In this document: positions 1-11,108 of the stretch, in pieces
Position numbering within the stretch: position 1 is the stretch's first letter
Layout: the number at the start of each line of letters is the position of its first letter
Assembly (NCBI RefSeq): GCF_029227915.1
Contig: NC_079885.1
Location: 682,001-746,000, forward strand
DNA length: 64,000 nucleotides
Direction of reading: 5' to 3'
Origin: Hydractinia symbiolongicarpus
Taxonomy: Eukaryota > Cnidaria > Hydrozoa > Anthoathecata > Hydractiniidae
Position numbers and translations under genes: made by a program
The notes under the pieces: model-generated
The model's input: only the letters and a program-made list of their open reading frames with translations
The model's database searches: none
Told to the model about the DNA's origin: nothing

Positions 1-609
1 CCCTGGGTACTTTCTTTTTATACTTTTGACTATACGGGTCAAGCCCGGGATTTACGGGAAATCGCGGGTTTTCGTTTGCCGGCGATTAAACTTCTTTTAT
101 TCAGCGTCTCATCAAAAATGAAAACATTTTTAAAAACTACAAGTCTTATGCGTTTTTGTGGTGAAAAAATAATTTAAAAAATCGTTCTGGAAATGAGTTT
201 ACTCCCTGGGTACTTTCTTTGTATACTTTTGACTATACGGGCCGAGTCCGGGATTTACGGGAAATCGCGGGTTTTCGTTTGCCGGCGATTAAACTTCTTT
301 TGTTCAGCGTCTCATCAAAAATGAAAACATTTTTAAAAACTACAAGTCTCATGCGTTTTAGTGGTGAAAAAGTAATTTAAAAAATCGTTCGGGAAATGAA
401 TTTACTCCCTGGGTACTTTCTTTGTATACTTTCGACTATACGGGCCAAGCCCAGGATTTACGAGAAATCGCGGGTTTTCGTTTGCCGGCGATTAAACTTC
501 TTTTATTCAGCGTCTCATCAAAAATGAAAACATTTTTGAAAACTACAAGTCTCATGCGTTTTAGTGGTGAAAAAATAATTTAAAAAATCGTTCGGGAAAT
601 GAGTTTAAT

Positions 610-803
610 CCCTGGATACTTTCTTTGTATACTTTTGACTATACGTGCCGAGTCTGGGGTTTACGGGAAATCGCGGGTTTTCGTTTTCCGGCGATTAAAC
701 CTCTTTCATTAAGCGAAATGAAAACATTTTTGAAAACTACAAGTCTCATGGGCTTTAGTGGTGAAAGAATAATTTAAAAAATCGTTCGGGAAATGAGTTT
801 ACA
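610..803 (+). repeat. Type D unit with 9-bp deletion (194 bp)
   Basis: Marked by cctggatac, gagtctgggg, ttttccggcg and cctctttcattaagcg. Nine bases are missing right after the last motif, compared with the full-length D unit at 6793-6995, which keeps the normal tctcatcaaaa stretch. The same 9-bp deletion recurs at 2202-2395, so those two copies share an ancestor carrying the deletion. Confidence 0.92.
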
Positions 804-1411
804 CCCTGGGTACTTTCTTATTATACTTTTGACTATACGGGCCGAGTCCGGGATTTACGGGAAATCGCGGATTTTCGTTTGCCGGCGTTTAAACTTCTTT
901 TATTCAGCGTCCCATCAAATATGAAAATATTTTTGAAAACTACAAGTCTCATGCGTTTAGTGGTAAAAAAATAATATAAAAAATCGCTCGGGAAATGAGT
1001 TTACTCCCTGGGTACTTTCTTTTTATACTTTTGACTATACGGGCCGAGTCCGGGATTTACGGGAAATCGCGGGTTTTCGTTTGCCGGCGATTAAACTTCT
1101 TTTATTCAGCGTCTCATCAAAAATGAAAACATTTTTAAAAACTACAAGTCTCATGCGTTTTAATGGTGAAAAAGTAATTTAAAAAATCGTTCGGGAAATG
1201 AATTTACTCCCTGGGTACTTTCTTTGTATACTTTTGACTATACGGACCAAGCCCAGGATTTACGAGAAATCGCGGGTTTTCGTTTGCCGGCGATTAAACT
1301 TCTTTTATTCAGCGTCTCATCAAAAATGAAAACATTTTTGAAAACTACAAGTCTCATGCGTTTTAGTGGTGAAAAAATAATGTAAAAAATCGTTCGGGAA
1401 ATGAGTTTAAT

Positions 1412-1592
1412 CCCTGGATACTTTCTTTGTATACTTTTGACTATACGGGCCAAGCCAGGATTTACGGGAAATCGCGGGTTTTCTTTTATTCAGCGTCTCA
1501 TCAAAAATGAAAACATTTTTAAAAACTACAAGTCTTATGCGTTTTAGTGGTGAAAAAATAATTTAAAAAATCGTTCTGGAAATGAATTTACT
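1412..1592 (+). repeat. Type G unit, 181 bp, lacking the GCCGGC box
   Basis: This unit jumps from cgcgggtttt directly to cttttattcagcg. It loses about 22 bp that in other units contain the palindrome gccggc and the following attaaactt. The same 181-bp form returns at 3207-3387, 4808-4988 and 5801-5981. It is found only in the forward arm and is a clean lineage marker there. Confidence 0.92.
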
Positions 1593-2201
1593 CCCTGGGT
1601 ACTTTCTTTGTATACTTTTGACTATACGGACCGAGTCCGGGATTTACGGGAAATCGCAGGTTTTCGTTTGCCGGCGATTAAACTGCTTTTATTCAGCGTC
1701 TCATCAAAAATGAAAACATTTTTAAAAACTACAAGTCTTATGCGTTTTTGTGGTGAAAAAATAATTTAAAAAATCGTTCTGGAAATGAGTTTACTCCCTG
1801 GGTACTTTCTTTGTATACTTTTGACTATACGGGCCGAGTCCGGGATTTACGGGAAATCGCGGGTTTTCGTTTGCCGGCGATTAAACTTCTTTTATTCAGC
1901 GTCTCATCAAAAATGAAAACATTTTTAAAAACTACAAGTCTCATGCGTTTTAGTGGTGAAAAAGTAATTTAAAAAATCGTTCGGGAAATGAATTTACTCC
2001 CTGGGTACTTTCTTTGTATACTTTCGACTATACGGGCCAAGCCCAGGATTTACGAGAAATCGCGGGTTTTCGTTTGCCGGCGATTAAACTTCTTTTATTC
2101 AGCGTCTCATCAAAAATGAAAACATTTTTGAAAACTACAAGTCTCATGCGTTTTAGTGGTGAAAAAATAATTTAAAAAATCGTTCGGGAAATGAGTTTAA
2201 T

Positions 2202-3589
2202 CCCTGGATACTTTCTTTGTGTACTTTTGACTATACGTGCCGAGTCTGGGGTTTACGGGAAATCGCGGGTTTTCGTTTTCCGGCGATTAAACCTCTTTCA
2301 TTAAGCGAAATGAAAACATTTTTGAAAACTACAAGTCTCATGGGCTTTTGTGGTGAAAGAATAATTTAAAAAATCGTTCGGGAAATGAGTTTACACCCTG
2401 GGTACTTTCTTATTATACTTTTGACTATACGGGCCGAGTCCGGGATTTACGGGAAATCGCGGATTTTCGTTTGCCGGCGTTTAAACTTCTTTTATTCAGC
2501 GTCCCATCAAATATGAAAATATTTTTGAAAACTACAAGTCTCATGCGTTTAGTGGTAAAAAAATAATATAAAAAATCGCTCGGGAAATGAGTTTACTCCC
2601 TGGGTACTTTCTTTTTATACTTTTGACTATACGGGTCAAGCCCGGGATTTACGGGAAATCGCGGGTTTTCGTTTGCCGGCGATTAAACTTCTTTTATTCA
2701 GCGTCTCATCAAAAATGAAAACATTTTTAAAAACTACAAGTCTTATGCGTTTTTGTGGTGAAAAAATAATTTAAAAAATCGTTCTGGAAATGAGTTTACT
2801 CCCTGGGTACTTTCTTTGTATACTTTTGACTATACGGGCCGAGTCCGGGATTTACGGGAAATCGCGGGTTTTCGTTTGCCGGCGATTAAACTTCTTTTAT
2901 TCAGCGTCTCATCAAAAATGAAAACATTTTTAAAAACTACAAGTCTCATGCGTTTTAATGGTGAAAAAGTAATTTAAAAAATCGTTCGGGAAATGAATTT
3001 ACTCCCTGGGTACTTTCTTTGTATACTTTTGACTATACGGACCAAGCCCAGGATTTACGAGAAATCGCGGGTTTTCGTTTGCCGGCGATTAAACTTCTTT
3101 TATTCAGCGTCTCATCAAAAATGAAAACATTTTTGAAAACTACAAGTCTCATGCGTTTTAGTGGTGAAAAAATAATTTAAAAAATCGTTCGGGAAATGAG
3201 TTTAATCCCTGGATACTTTCTTTGTATACTTTTGACTATACGGGCCAAGCCGGGATTTACGGGAAATCGCGGGTTTTCTTTTATTCAGCGTCTCATCAAA
3301 AATGAAAACATTTTTAAAAACTACAAGTCTTATGCGTTTTAGTGGTGAAAAAATAATTTAAAAAATCGTTCTGGAAATGAATTTACTCCCTGGGTACTTT
3401 CTTTTATACTTTTGACTATACGGACCGAGTCCGGGATTTACGGGAAATCGCAGGTTTTCGTTTGCCGGCGATTAAACTGCTTTTATTCAGCGTCTCATCA
3501 AAAATGATAACATTCTAGAAAACTGCAAGTCTCATGCGTTTTAGTGGTGAAATAATAATTTAAAAAATCGTTTGGGAAATGAGTTTACT
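2202..3589 (+). repeat. Second copy of the D-E-A-F-C'-G-H block
   Basis: Units 2202 (D, -9), 2396 (E), 2598 (A), 2801 (F), 3004 (C', ggaccaagccc), 3207 (G, -22) and 3388 (H-like, 202 bp). It repeats the order seen from 610 but keeps A and F as separate units. At 3388 it passes into the next multimer family. Units 1, 204 and 407 at the window start are A, B and C of the preceding copy. Confidence 0.8.
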
Positions 3590-4807
3590 CCCTGGGTACT
3601 TTCTTTGTATACTTTTGACTATACGGGCCGAGTCCAGGATTTACGGGAAATAGCAGGTTTTCGTTTGCCGGCAATTAAACTTCTTTTATTCACCGTCTCA
3701 TCAAAAATGAAAGCTTTTTTAAAAACTACAAGTGTCATGCGTGTTAGTGGTGAAAAAATAATTTAAAAAATCGTTCGGGAAATGAGTTTACTCCCTGGGT
3801 ACTTTCTTTGTATACTTTTGATTACACGGGCCGAGTCCAGGGTTTACGGGAAATGGCGGGTTTTCGTTTGCCGGCGATTAAACTTCTTTTATTCAGCGTC
3901 TCATCAAAAATGAAAACATTTTTAAAAACTACAAGTCTCATGGGCTTTAGTGGTGAAATAATAATTTAAAAAATCGTTCGGAAAATGAGTTTACACCCTG
4001 GGTACTTTCTTATTATACTTTTGATTATACGGGCCGAGTCCGGGATTTACGGGAAATCGCAGGTTTTCGTTTGCCGGCGATTAAACTTCTTTCATTCAGC
4101 GTCTCATCAAAAATGAAAACATTTTTGAAAACTACAAGTCTCATGCGTTTTAGTGGTGAAAATATAATTTAAAAAATCGTTCGGGAAATGAGTTTACTCC
4201 CTGGGTACTTTCTTTGTATACTTTTGACTATACGGGCTGAGTGCGGGATTCACGGGAAGTCGCGGGTTTTCGTTTCCCGGCGATTAAACTTCTTTTATTC
4301 AGCGTCTCAGCAAAAATGAAAACATTTTTAAAAACTACAAGTCTCATGCGTTTTAGTGGTGAAAAAATAATTTAAAAAATCGTTCGGGAAATGAGTTTAA
4401 TCCCTGGATACTTTCTTTGTATACTTTTGACTATACGGGCCGAGTCCGGGATTTACGGGAAATCGCAGGTTTTCGTTTGCCGGCGATTAAACTTCTTTTA
4501 TTCAGCGTCTCATCAAAAATGAAAACATTTTTAAAAACTACAAGTCTCATGCGTTTTAGTGGTGAAATAATAATTTTAAAAATCGTTTGGGAAATGAGTT
4601 TACACCCTGGGTACTTTCTTTGTATACTTTTGACTATACGGGCCGAGTCCAGGATTTACGGGAAATCGCAGGTTTTCGTTTGCCGGCGATTAAACTTCTT
4701 TTATTCAGCGTCTCATCGAAAATGAAAACATTTTTAAAAACTACAAGTCTCATGCGTTTTAGTGGTGAAAAAGTAATTTAAAAAATCGTTAGGGAAATGA
4801 GTTTACT
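3207..4807 (+). repeat. 8-unit higher-order repeat, about 1601 bp, complete copy
   Basis: Eight units (3207, 3388, 3590, 3793, 3996, 4199, 4402, 4605) repeat from 4808. Shared marks are the 181-bp G unit at the start, the rare atgata(a/g)cattct change in the second unit, caagtgtcatgcg in the third, and aaatggcggg in the fourth. Confidence 0.85.
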
Positions 4808-5800
4808 TCCTGGGTACTTTCTTTGTATACTTTTGACTATACGGGCCAAGCCGGGATTTACGGGAAATCGCGGGTTTTCTTTTATTCAGCGTCTCATCAA
4901 AAATGAAAACATTTTTAAAAACTACAAGTCTTATGCGTTTTAGTGGTGAAAAAATAATTTAAAAAATCGTTCTGGAAATGAGTTTACTCCCTGGGTACTT
5001 TCTTTGTATACTTTTGACTATACGGGCCGAGTCCGGGATTTACGGGAAATCGCAGGTTTTCGTTTGCCGGCGATTAAACTGCTTTTATTCAGCGTCTCAT
5101 CAAAAATGATAGCATTCTTGAAAACTACAAGTCTCATGCGTTTTAGTGGTGAAATAATAATTTAAAAAATCGTTTGGGAAATGAGTTTACTCCCTGGGTA
5201 CTTTCTTTGTATACTTTTGACTATACGGGCCGAGTCCAGGATTTACGGGAAATCGCAGGTTTTCGTTTGCCGGCGATTAAACTTCTTTTATTCAAAGTCT
5301 CATCAAAAATGAAAACTTTTTTAAAAACTACAAGTGTCATGCGTTTTAGTGGTGAAAAAATAATTTAAAAAATCGTTCGGGAAATGAGTTTACTCCCTGG
5401 GTACTTTCTTTGTATACTTTTGATTATACGGGCCGAGTCCAGGGTTTACGGGAAATGGCGGGTTTTCGTTTGCCGGCGATTAAACTTCTTTTATTCAGCG
5501 TCTCATCAAAAATGAAAACATTTTTAAAAACTACAAGTCTCATGGGCTTTAGTGGTGAAATAATAATTTAAAAAATCGTTCGGAAAATGAGTTTACACCC
5601 TGGGTACTTTCTTATTATACTTTTGATTATACGGGCCGAGTCCAGGATTTACGGGAAATCGCAGGTTTTCGTTTGCCGGCGATTAAACTTCTTTTATTCA
5701 GCGTCTCATCGAAAATGAAAACATTTTTAAAAACTACAAGTCTCATGCGTTTTAGTGGTGAAAAAGTAATTTAAAAAATCGTTCGGGAAATGAGTTTACT
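4808..5800 (+). repeat. Same 8-mer with three units deleted (993 bp)
   Basis: Units 4808, 4989, 5192, 5395 and 5598 match 3207-3996 at a shift of 1601-1602 bp. Unit 5598 begins like the fifth unit (acaccctggg, cttattatac) but ends like the eighth (catcgaaaatg, gaaaaagtaa) and is followed directly by a new G unit at 5801. That is an in-register loss of three units (609 bp), as expected from unequal exchange. Confidence 0.85.
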
Positions 5801-6792
5801 TCCTGGGTACTTTCTTTGTATACTTTTGACTATACAGGCCAAGCCGGGATTTACGGGAAATCGCGGGCTTTCTTTTATTCACCGTCTCATCGAAAATGAA
5901 AACATTTTTAAAAACTACAAGTCTCATGCGTTTTAGTGCTGAAAAAATAATTTAAAAAATCGTTCGGGAAATGAGTTTACTCCCTGGGTACTTTCTTTGT
6001 ATACTTTTGACTATACGGGCCAAGCCGGGATTTACGGGAAATCACGGGTTTTCGTTTGCCGGCGATTAAACTTCTTTTATTCAGCGTCTCATCAAAAATG
6101 AAAACATTTTTAAAAACTACAAGTCTCATGCGTTTTAGTGGTGAAAAAATAAATTTAAAAAATCGTTCCGGAAATGAGTTTACTCACTGGGTACTTTATT
6201 TGTACACTTTTGACTATACGGGCCGAGTCCGGGATTTACGGGAAATCGCAGATTTTCGTTTGCCGGCGATTAAACTTCTTTTATTCAGCGTCCCATCAAA
6301 TATGAAAACATTTTTGAAAACTACAAGTCTCATGCGTTTAGTGGTAAAAAAATAATATAAAAAATCGTTCGGGAAATGAGTTTACTCCCTGGGTACTTTC
6401 TTGTTATACTTTTGACTATACGGGCCAAACCCGGGATTTACGGGAAATCGCGGGTTTTTGTTTGCCGGCGATTAAACTTCTTTTATTCAGCGTCTCATCA
6501 AAAATGAAAACATTTTTAAAAACTACAAGTCTTATGCATTTTAGTGGTGAAATAATAATTAAAAAAATCGCTTGGGAAATGAGTTTACTCCCTGGGTACT
6601 TTCTTTGTATACTTTTGACTATACGGGCCGAGTCCAGGATTTACTGGAAATCGCAAGTTTTCGTTTGCCGGCGATTAAACTTCTTTTATTCACCGTCTCA
6701 TCGAAAATGAAAACATTTTTAAAAACTACAAGTCTCATGCGTTTTAGTGCTGAAAAAATAATTTAAAAAATCGTTCGGGAAATGAGTTTACT

Positions 6793-7806
6793 CCATGGGT
6801 ACTTTCTTTGTATACTTTTGACTATACGTGCCGAGTCTGGGGTTTACGGGAAATCGCGGGTTTTCGTTTTCCGGCGATTAAACCTCTTTCATTAAGCGTC
6901 TCATCAAAAATGAAAACATTTTTGAAAACTACAAGTCTCATGGGCTTTAGTGGTGAAAGAATAATTTAAAAAATCGTTCGGGAAATGAGTTTACACCCTG
7001 GGTACTTTCTTATTATACTTTTGACTATACGGGCCGAGTCCGGGATTTACGGGAAATCGCGGATTTTCGTTTGCCGGCGTTTAAACTTCTTTTATTCAGC
7101 GTCCCATCAAATATGAAAATATTTTTGAAAACTACAAGTCTCATGCGTTTAGTGGTAAAAAAATAATATAAAAAATCGCTCGGGAAATGAGTTTACTCCC
7201 TGGGTACTTTCTTTTTATACTTTTGACTATACGGGTCAAGCCCGGGATTTACGGGAAATCGCGGGTTTTCGTTTGCCGGCGATTAAACTTCTTTTATTCA
7301 GCGTCTCATCAAAAATGAAAACATTTTTAAAAACTACAAGTCTTATGCGTTTTTGTGGTGAAAAAATAATTTAAAAAATCGTTCTGGAAATGAGTTTACT
7401 CCCTGGGTACTTTCTTTGTATACTTTTGACTATACGGGCCGAGTCCGGGATTTACGGGAAATCGCGGGTTTTCGTTTGCCGGCGATTAAACTTCTTTTAT
7501 TCAGCGTCTCATCAAAAATGAAAACATTTTTAAAAACTACAAGTCTTATGCGTTTTAGTGGTGAAAAAGTAATTTAAAAAATCGTTCGGGAAATGAATTT
7601 ACTCCCTGGGTACTTTCTTTGTATACTTTTGACTATACGGGCCAAGCCCAGGATTTACGAGAAATCGCGGGTTTTCGTTTGCCGGCGATTAAACTTCTTT
7701 TATTCAGCGTCTCATCAAAAATGAAAACATTTTTGAAAACTACAAGTCTCATGCGTTTTAGTGGTGAAAAAATAATTTAAAAAATCGTTCGGGAAATGAG
7801 TTTACT
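6793..7806 (+). repeat. D-E-A-B-C block next to the inversion
   Basis: Full-length D (6793), E (6996, 202 bp with cgtttagtgg and ggcgtttaaac), A (7198, gggtcaagcccggg, gcgtttttgtgg), B (7401) and C (7604, tacgagaa). It matches the order at 1-609 plus 610-1005 and at 2202-3003. D here is not deleted, so it preserves an older form than the copies at 610 and 2202. Confidence 0.85.
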
Positions 7807-7957
7807 CCCTGGGTACTTTCTTTGTATACTTTACTTTTCATTTTTGATGAGACGCTGAATAAAAGCAGTTTAATCGCCGGCAAACGAAAACCTGCGATTT
7901 CCCTAAATCCCGGACTCGGCCCGTATAGTCAAAAGTATACAAAGAAAGTACCCAGGG
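7807..7957. other. Orientation-switch (inversion) junction of the satellite
   Basis: The forward array runs to about 7832 (unit phase 26, ...gtatacttt). The next bases, after about two ambiguous ones (ac), are the reverse strand entering at unit phase about 124 (ttttcatttttgatgag). The right arm regains the phase of the break at about 7932, so the junction is an inverted repeat with a spacer of about 99 bp (7833-7931), not a perfect palindrome. The units on each side are of different types (C-like on the left, a cttaatgaaagagg type on the right). This argues for end joining inside an old array, not a fresh fold-back copy. Only 1-4 bp of microhomology is visible. Confidence 0.93.
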
Positions 7958-9189
7958 AGTAAACTCATTTCCTGAACGATTTTTTAAATTATTTTTTCAC
8001 CACTAAAACGCATGAGACTTGTAGTTTTCAAAAATGTTTTCATTTTTGATGAGACGCTTAATGAAAGAGGTTTAATCGCCGGCAAACGAAATCCGCGTTT
8101 TCCCGTAAATCCGGGGCTTGGCCCGTATAGTCGAATGTATACAAAGAAAGTACCCAGGGAGTAAACTCATTTCCCGAACGATTTTTTAAATTTTTTTTCA
8201 CCACTAAAACGCATGAGACTTGTAGTTTTCAAAAATGTTTTCATTTTTGATGAGACGCTTAATGAAAGAGGTTTAATCGCCGGCAAACGAAACCCGCGTT
8301 TTCCCGTAAATCCGGGGCTTGGCCCGTATAGTCGAATGTATACAAAGAAAGTACCCAGGGAGTAAACTCATTTCCCGAACGATTTTTTAAATTTTTTTTT
8401 CACCACTAAAACGCATGAGACTTGTAGTTTTCAAAAATGTTTTCATTTTTGATGAGACGGTTAATGAAAGAGGTTTAATCGCCGGAAAACGAAAACCCGC
8501 GATTTCCCGTAAATCCCGGGCTTGGCCCGTATAGTCAAAAGTATAAAAAGAAAGTACCCAGGGAGTAAACTCATTTCCAAAACGATTTTTTAAATTATTT
8601 TTTTACCACTAAACGCATGAGACTTGTAGTTTTCAAAAATATTTTCATTTTTGATGGGACGCTGAATAAAAGAAGTTTAATCGCCGGCAAACGATTTCCC
8701 GTAAATCCCGGACTCGGCCCGTATAGTCGAATGTATACAAAGAAAGTACCCAGGGAGTAAACTCTTTTCCCGAACGATTTTTTAAATTTTTTTTTCACCA
8801 CTAAAACGCATGAGACTTGTAGTTTTCAAAAATGTTTTCATTTTTGATGAGACGATGAATAAAAGAAGTTTAATCGCCGGCAAACGAAAACCCGCGATTT
8901 CCCGTAAATCCCGGCATGGCCCGTATAGTCAAAAGTATACAAAGAAAGAACCCAGGGAGTAAACTCATTTCCCGAACGATTTTTTAAATTACTTTTTCAC
9001 CACTAAAACGCATGAGACTTGTAGTTTTTAAAAATGTTTTCATTTTTGATGAGACGCTGAATAAAAGAAGTTTAATCGCCGGCAAACGAAAACCCGCGAT
9101 TTCCCGTAAATCCCGGACTCGGCCCGTATTGTCAAAAGTATACAAAGAAAGTACCCAGGGAGTAAACTCATTTCCAGAACGATTTTTTA

Positions 9190-9765
9190 AATTATTTTTT
9201 CACCACTAAAACGCATAAGACTTGTAGTTTTTAAAAATGTTTTCATTTTTGATGAGACGCTGAATAAAAGAAGTTTAATCGCCGGCAAACGAAAACCCGC
9301 GATTTCCCGTAAATCCTGGGCTTGACCCGTATAGTCAAAAGTATAAAAAGAAAGTACCCAGGGAGTAAACTCATTTCTCGAACGATTTTTTATATTATTT
9401 CTTTACCACTAAACGCATGAGACTTGTAGTTTTCAAAAATATTTTCATATTTGATGGGACGCTGAATAAAAGAAGTTTAAACGCCGGCAAACGAAAATCC
9501 GCGATTTCCCGTAAATCCCGGACTCGGCCCGTATAGTCGAATGTATAAAAAGAAAGTACCCAGGGAGTAAACTCTTTTCGCGAACGATTTTTTAAATTTT
9601 TTTTTCACCACTAAAACGCATGAGACTTGTAGTTTTCAAAAATGTTTTCATTTTTGATGAGACGCTTAATGAAAGAGGTTTAATCGCCGGAAAACGAAAA
9701 CCCGCGATTTTCCGTAAATCCCGGGCTTGGCCCGTATAGTCGAATGTATACAAAGAAAGTACCCT
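9190..9765 (-). repeat. A-E-D trimer in the inverted arm
   Basis: Read on the + strand, the order is A (gggcttgacccg, gtataaaaag), E (ccactaaacgcatgag, catatttgatggg, aagtttaaacgccgg) and D (cttaatgaaagagg, cgccggaaaacg, tcgaatgtatac, then gtaccctgtg). In unit orientation this is D-E-A, as in the forward arm at 2202-2800 and 6793-7400. The trimer recurs near 11790-12330 and 16510-16990, and with a shortened E near 10440-10935. Limits are approximate. Confidence 0.82.
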
Positions 9766-10569
9766 GTGAGTAAACTCATTTCCAGAACGATTTTTTAAAT
9801 TATTTTTTCACCACTAAAACGCATAAGACTTGTAGTTGTTAAAAATGTTTTCATTTTTGATGAGACGCTGAATAAAAGAAGTTTAATCGCCGGCAAACGA
9901 AAACCCGCGATTTCCCGTAAATCCCGGCTTGGCCCGTATAGTCAAAAGTATACAAAGAAAGTACCCAGGGAGTAAACTCATTCCCCGAACGATTTTTTAA
10001 ATTATTTTTTCACCACTAAAACGCATGAGACTTGTAGTTTTCAAAAATGTTTTCATTTTTGATGAGACGCTGAATAAAAGAAGTTTAATCGCCGGCAAAC
10101 GAAAACCCGCGATTTCTCGTAAATCCCGGGCTTGGCTCGTATAGTCAAAAGTATACAAAGAAAGTACCCAGGGAGTAAATTCATTTCCCGAACGATTTTT
10201 TAAATTACTTTTTCACCACTAAAACGCATGAGACTTGTAGTTTTTAAAAATGTTTTCATTTTTGATGAGACGCTGAATAAAAGATGTTTAATCGCCGGCA
10301 AACGAAAACCCGCGATTTCCCGTAAATCCCGGACTCGGCCCGTATAGTCAAAAGTATACAAAGAAAGTACCCAGGGAGTAAACTCATTTCCAGAACGATT
10401 TTTTAAATTATTTTTTCACCACTAAAACGCATAAGACTTGTAGTTTTTAAAAATGTTTTCATTTTTGATGAGACGCTGAATAAAAGAAGTTTAATCGCCG
10501 GCAAACAAAAACCCGCGATTTCCCGTAAATCCCGGGCTTGACCCGTATAGTCAAAAGTATAAAAAGAAA

Positions 10570-10727
10570 GTACCCAGGGAGTAAACTCATTTCCCGAACG
10601 ATTTTTTATATTATTTTCATATTTGATGGGACGCTGAATAAAAGAAGTTTAAACGCCGGCAAACGAAAATCCGCGATTTCCCGTAAATCCCGGACTCGGC
10701 CCGTATAGTCGAATGTATACAAAGAAA
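10570..10727 (-). repeat. Type E unit with 44-bp internal deletion (158 bp)
   Basis: The distance between successive gtaccc landmarks is 158 instead of 202. The sequence runs tatattattttcatatttg, losing the ccactaaacgcatgag segment. Both deletion ends carry attttt/atttt, so loss at short homology is likely. I saw this deletion only once in the window. Confidence 0.88.
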
Positions 10728-10930
10728 GTACCCAGGGAGTAATTTCTTTTCCCGAACTATTTTTTAAATTTTTTTTTCACCACTAAAACGCATGAGACTT
10801 GTAGTTTTCAAAAATGTTTTCATTTTTGATGAGACGCTTAATGAAAGAGGTTTAATCGCCGGAAAACGAAAACCCGCGATTTCCCGTAAATCCCGGGCTT
10901 GGCCCGTATAGTCGAATGTATACAAAGAAA

Positions 10931-11108
10931 GTACCCTGTGAGTAAACTCATTTCCAGAACGATTTTTTAAATTATTTTTTCACCACTAAAACGCATAAGA
11001 CTTGTAGTTTTTAAAAATGTTTTCATTCTTGATGTCGCCGGCAAACGAAAACCCGCGATTTCCCGTAAATCCCGGCTTGGCCCGTATAGTCAAAAGTATA
11101 CAAAGAAA
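10931..11108 (-). repeat. Unit with 24-bp internal deletion (178 bp)
   Basis: The unit reads gatgtcgccgg where others have gatgagacgctg...ttaatcgccgg, so 24 bp are missing. A further single G is absent in cccggcttgg, a common variant. I see no second copy with this deletion. Confidence 0.88.

Larger units (their letters stand above)
610..2201 (+). repeat. 8-unit higher-order repeat, 1592 bp, copy 1
   Basis: Unit order D(610) E(804) A/F(1006) C'(1209) G(1412) H(1593) B(1796) C(1999). The next copy starts with the same D and E deletions at 2202 and 2396, then has A(2598) and F(2801) as two separate units. Unit 1006 starts like A (ctttttatac) and ends like F (gcgttttaatgg), so copy 1 lost one unit by recombination between A and F. 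The ancestral order was therefore probably a 9-mer, D-E-A-F-C'-G-H-B-C. Confidence 0.8.
1..7832 (+). repeat. 203-bp satellite array, forward arm (39 units + 26 bp)
   Basis: Head-to-tail tandem array. Using the landmark ccctgggtac as unit start, units begin at 1, 204, 407, 610, 804, 1006, 1209, 1412, 1593, 1796, 1999, 2202, 2396, 2598, 2801, 3004, 3207, 3388, 3590, 3793, 3996, 4199, 4402, 4605, 4808, 4989, 5192, 5395, 5598, 5801, 5982, 6185, 6387, 6590, 6793, 6996, 7198, 7401, 7604 and 7807. Most steps are 203 bp; the exceptions are 202, 194 and 181. The last unit is cut after 26 bp at the orientation switch. Units differ by linked substitutions that define recurring types (A-H in the notes below). 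No non-satellite base is visible. The array is cut by the window edge at base 1. Confidence 0.98.

Noticed and set aside
3572-3766. Recurrent 60-73-codon frames beginning MGNEFTPWVLS or M(A/T)RIVKS and similar
   Set aside because: They appear in dozens of units on both strands, overlapping each other in antisense, with variation spread over all codon positions and frequent loss. This is repeat by-product, not a gene family.
7833-7931. Perfect palindrome or replication origin at the inversion
   Set aside because: The arms meet at different unit phases and the flanking units are of different types, so the symmetry is only the general similarity of opposite satellite arms; no origin motif is visible.
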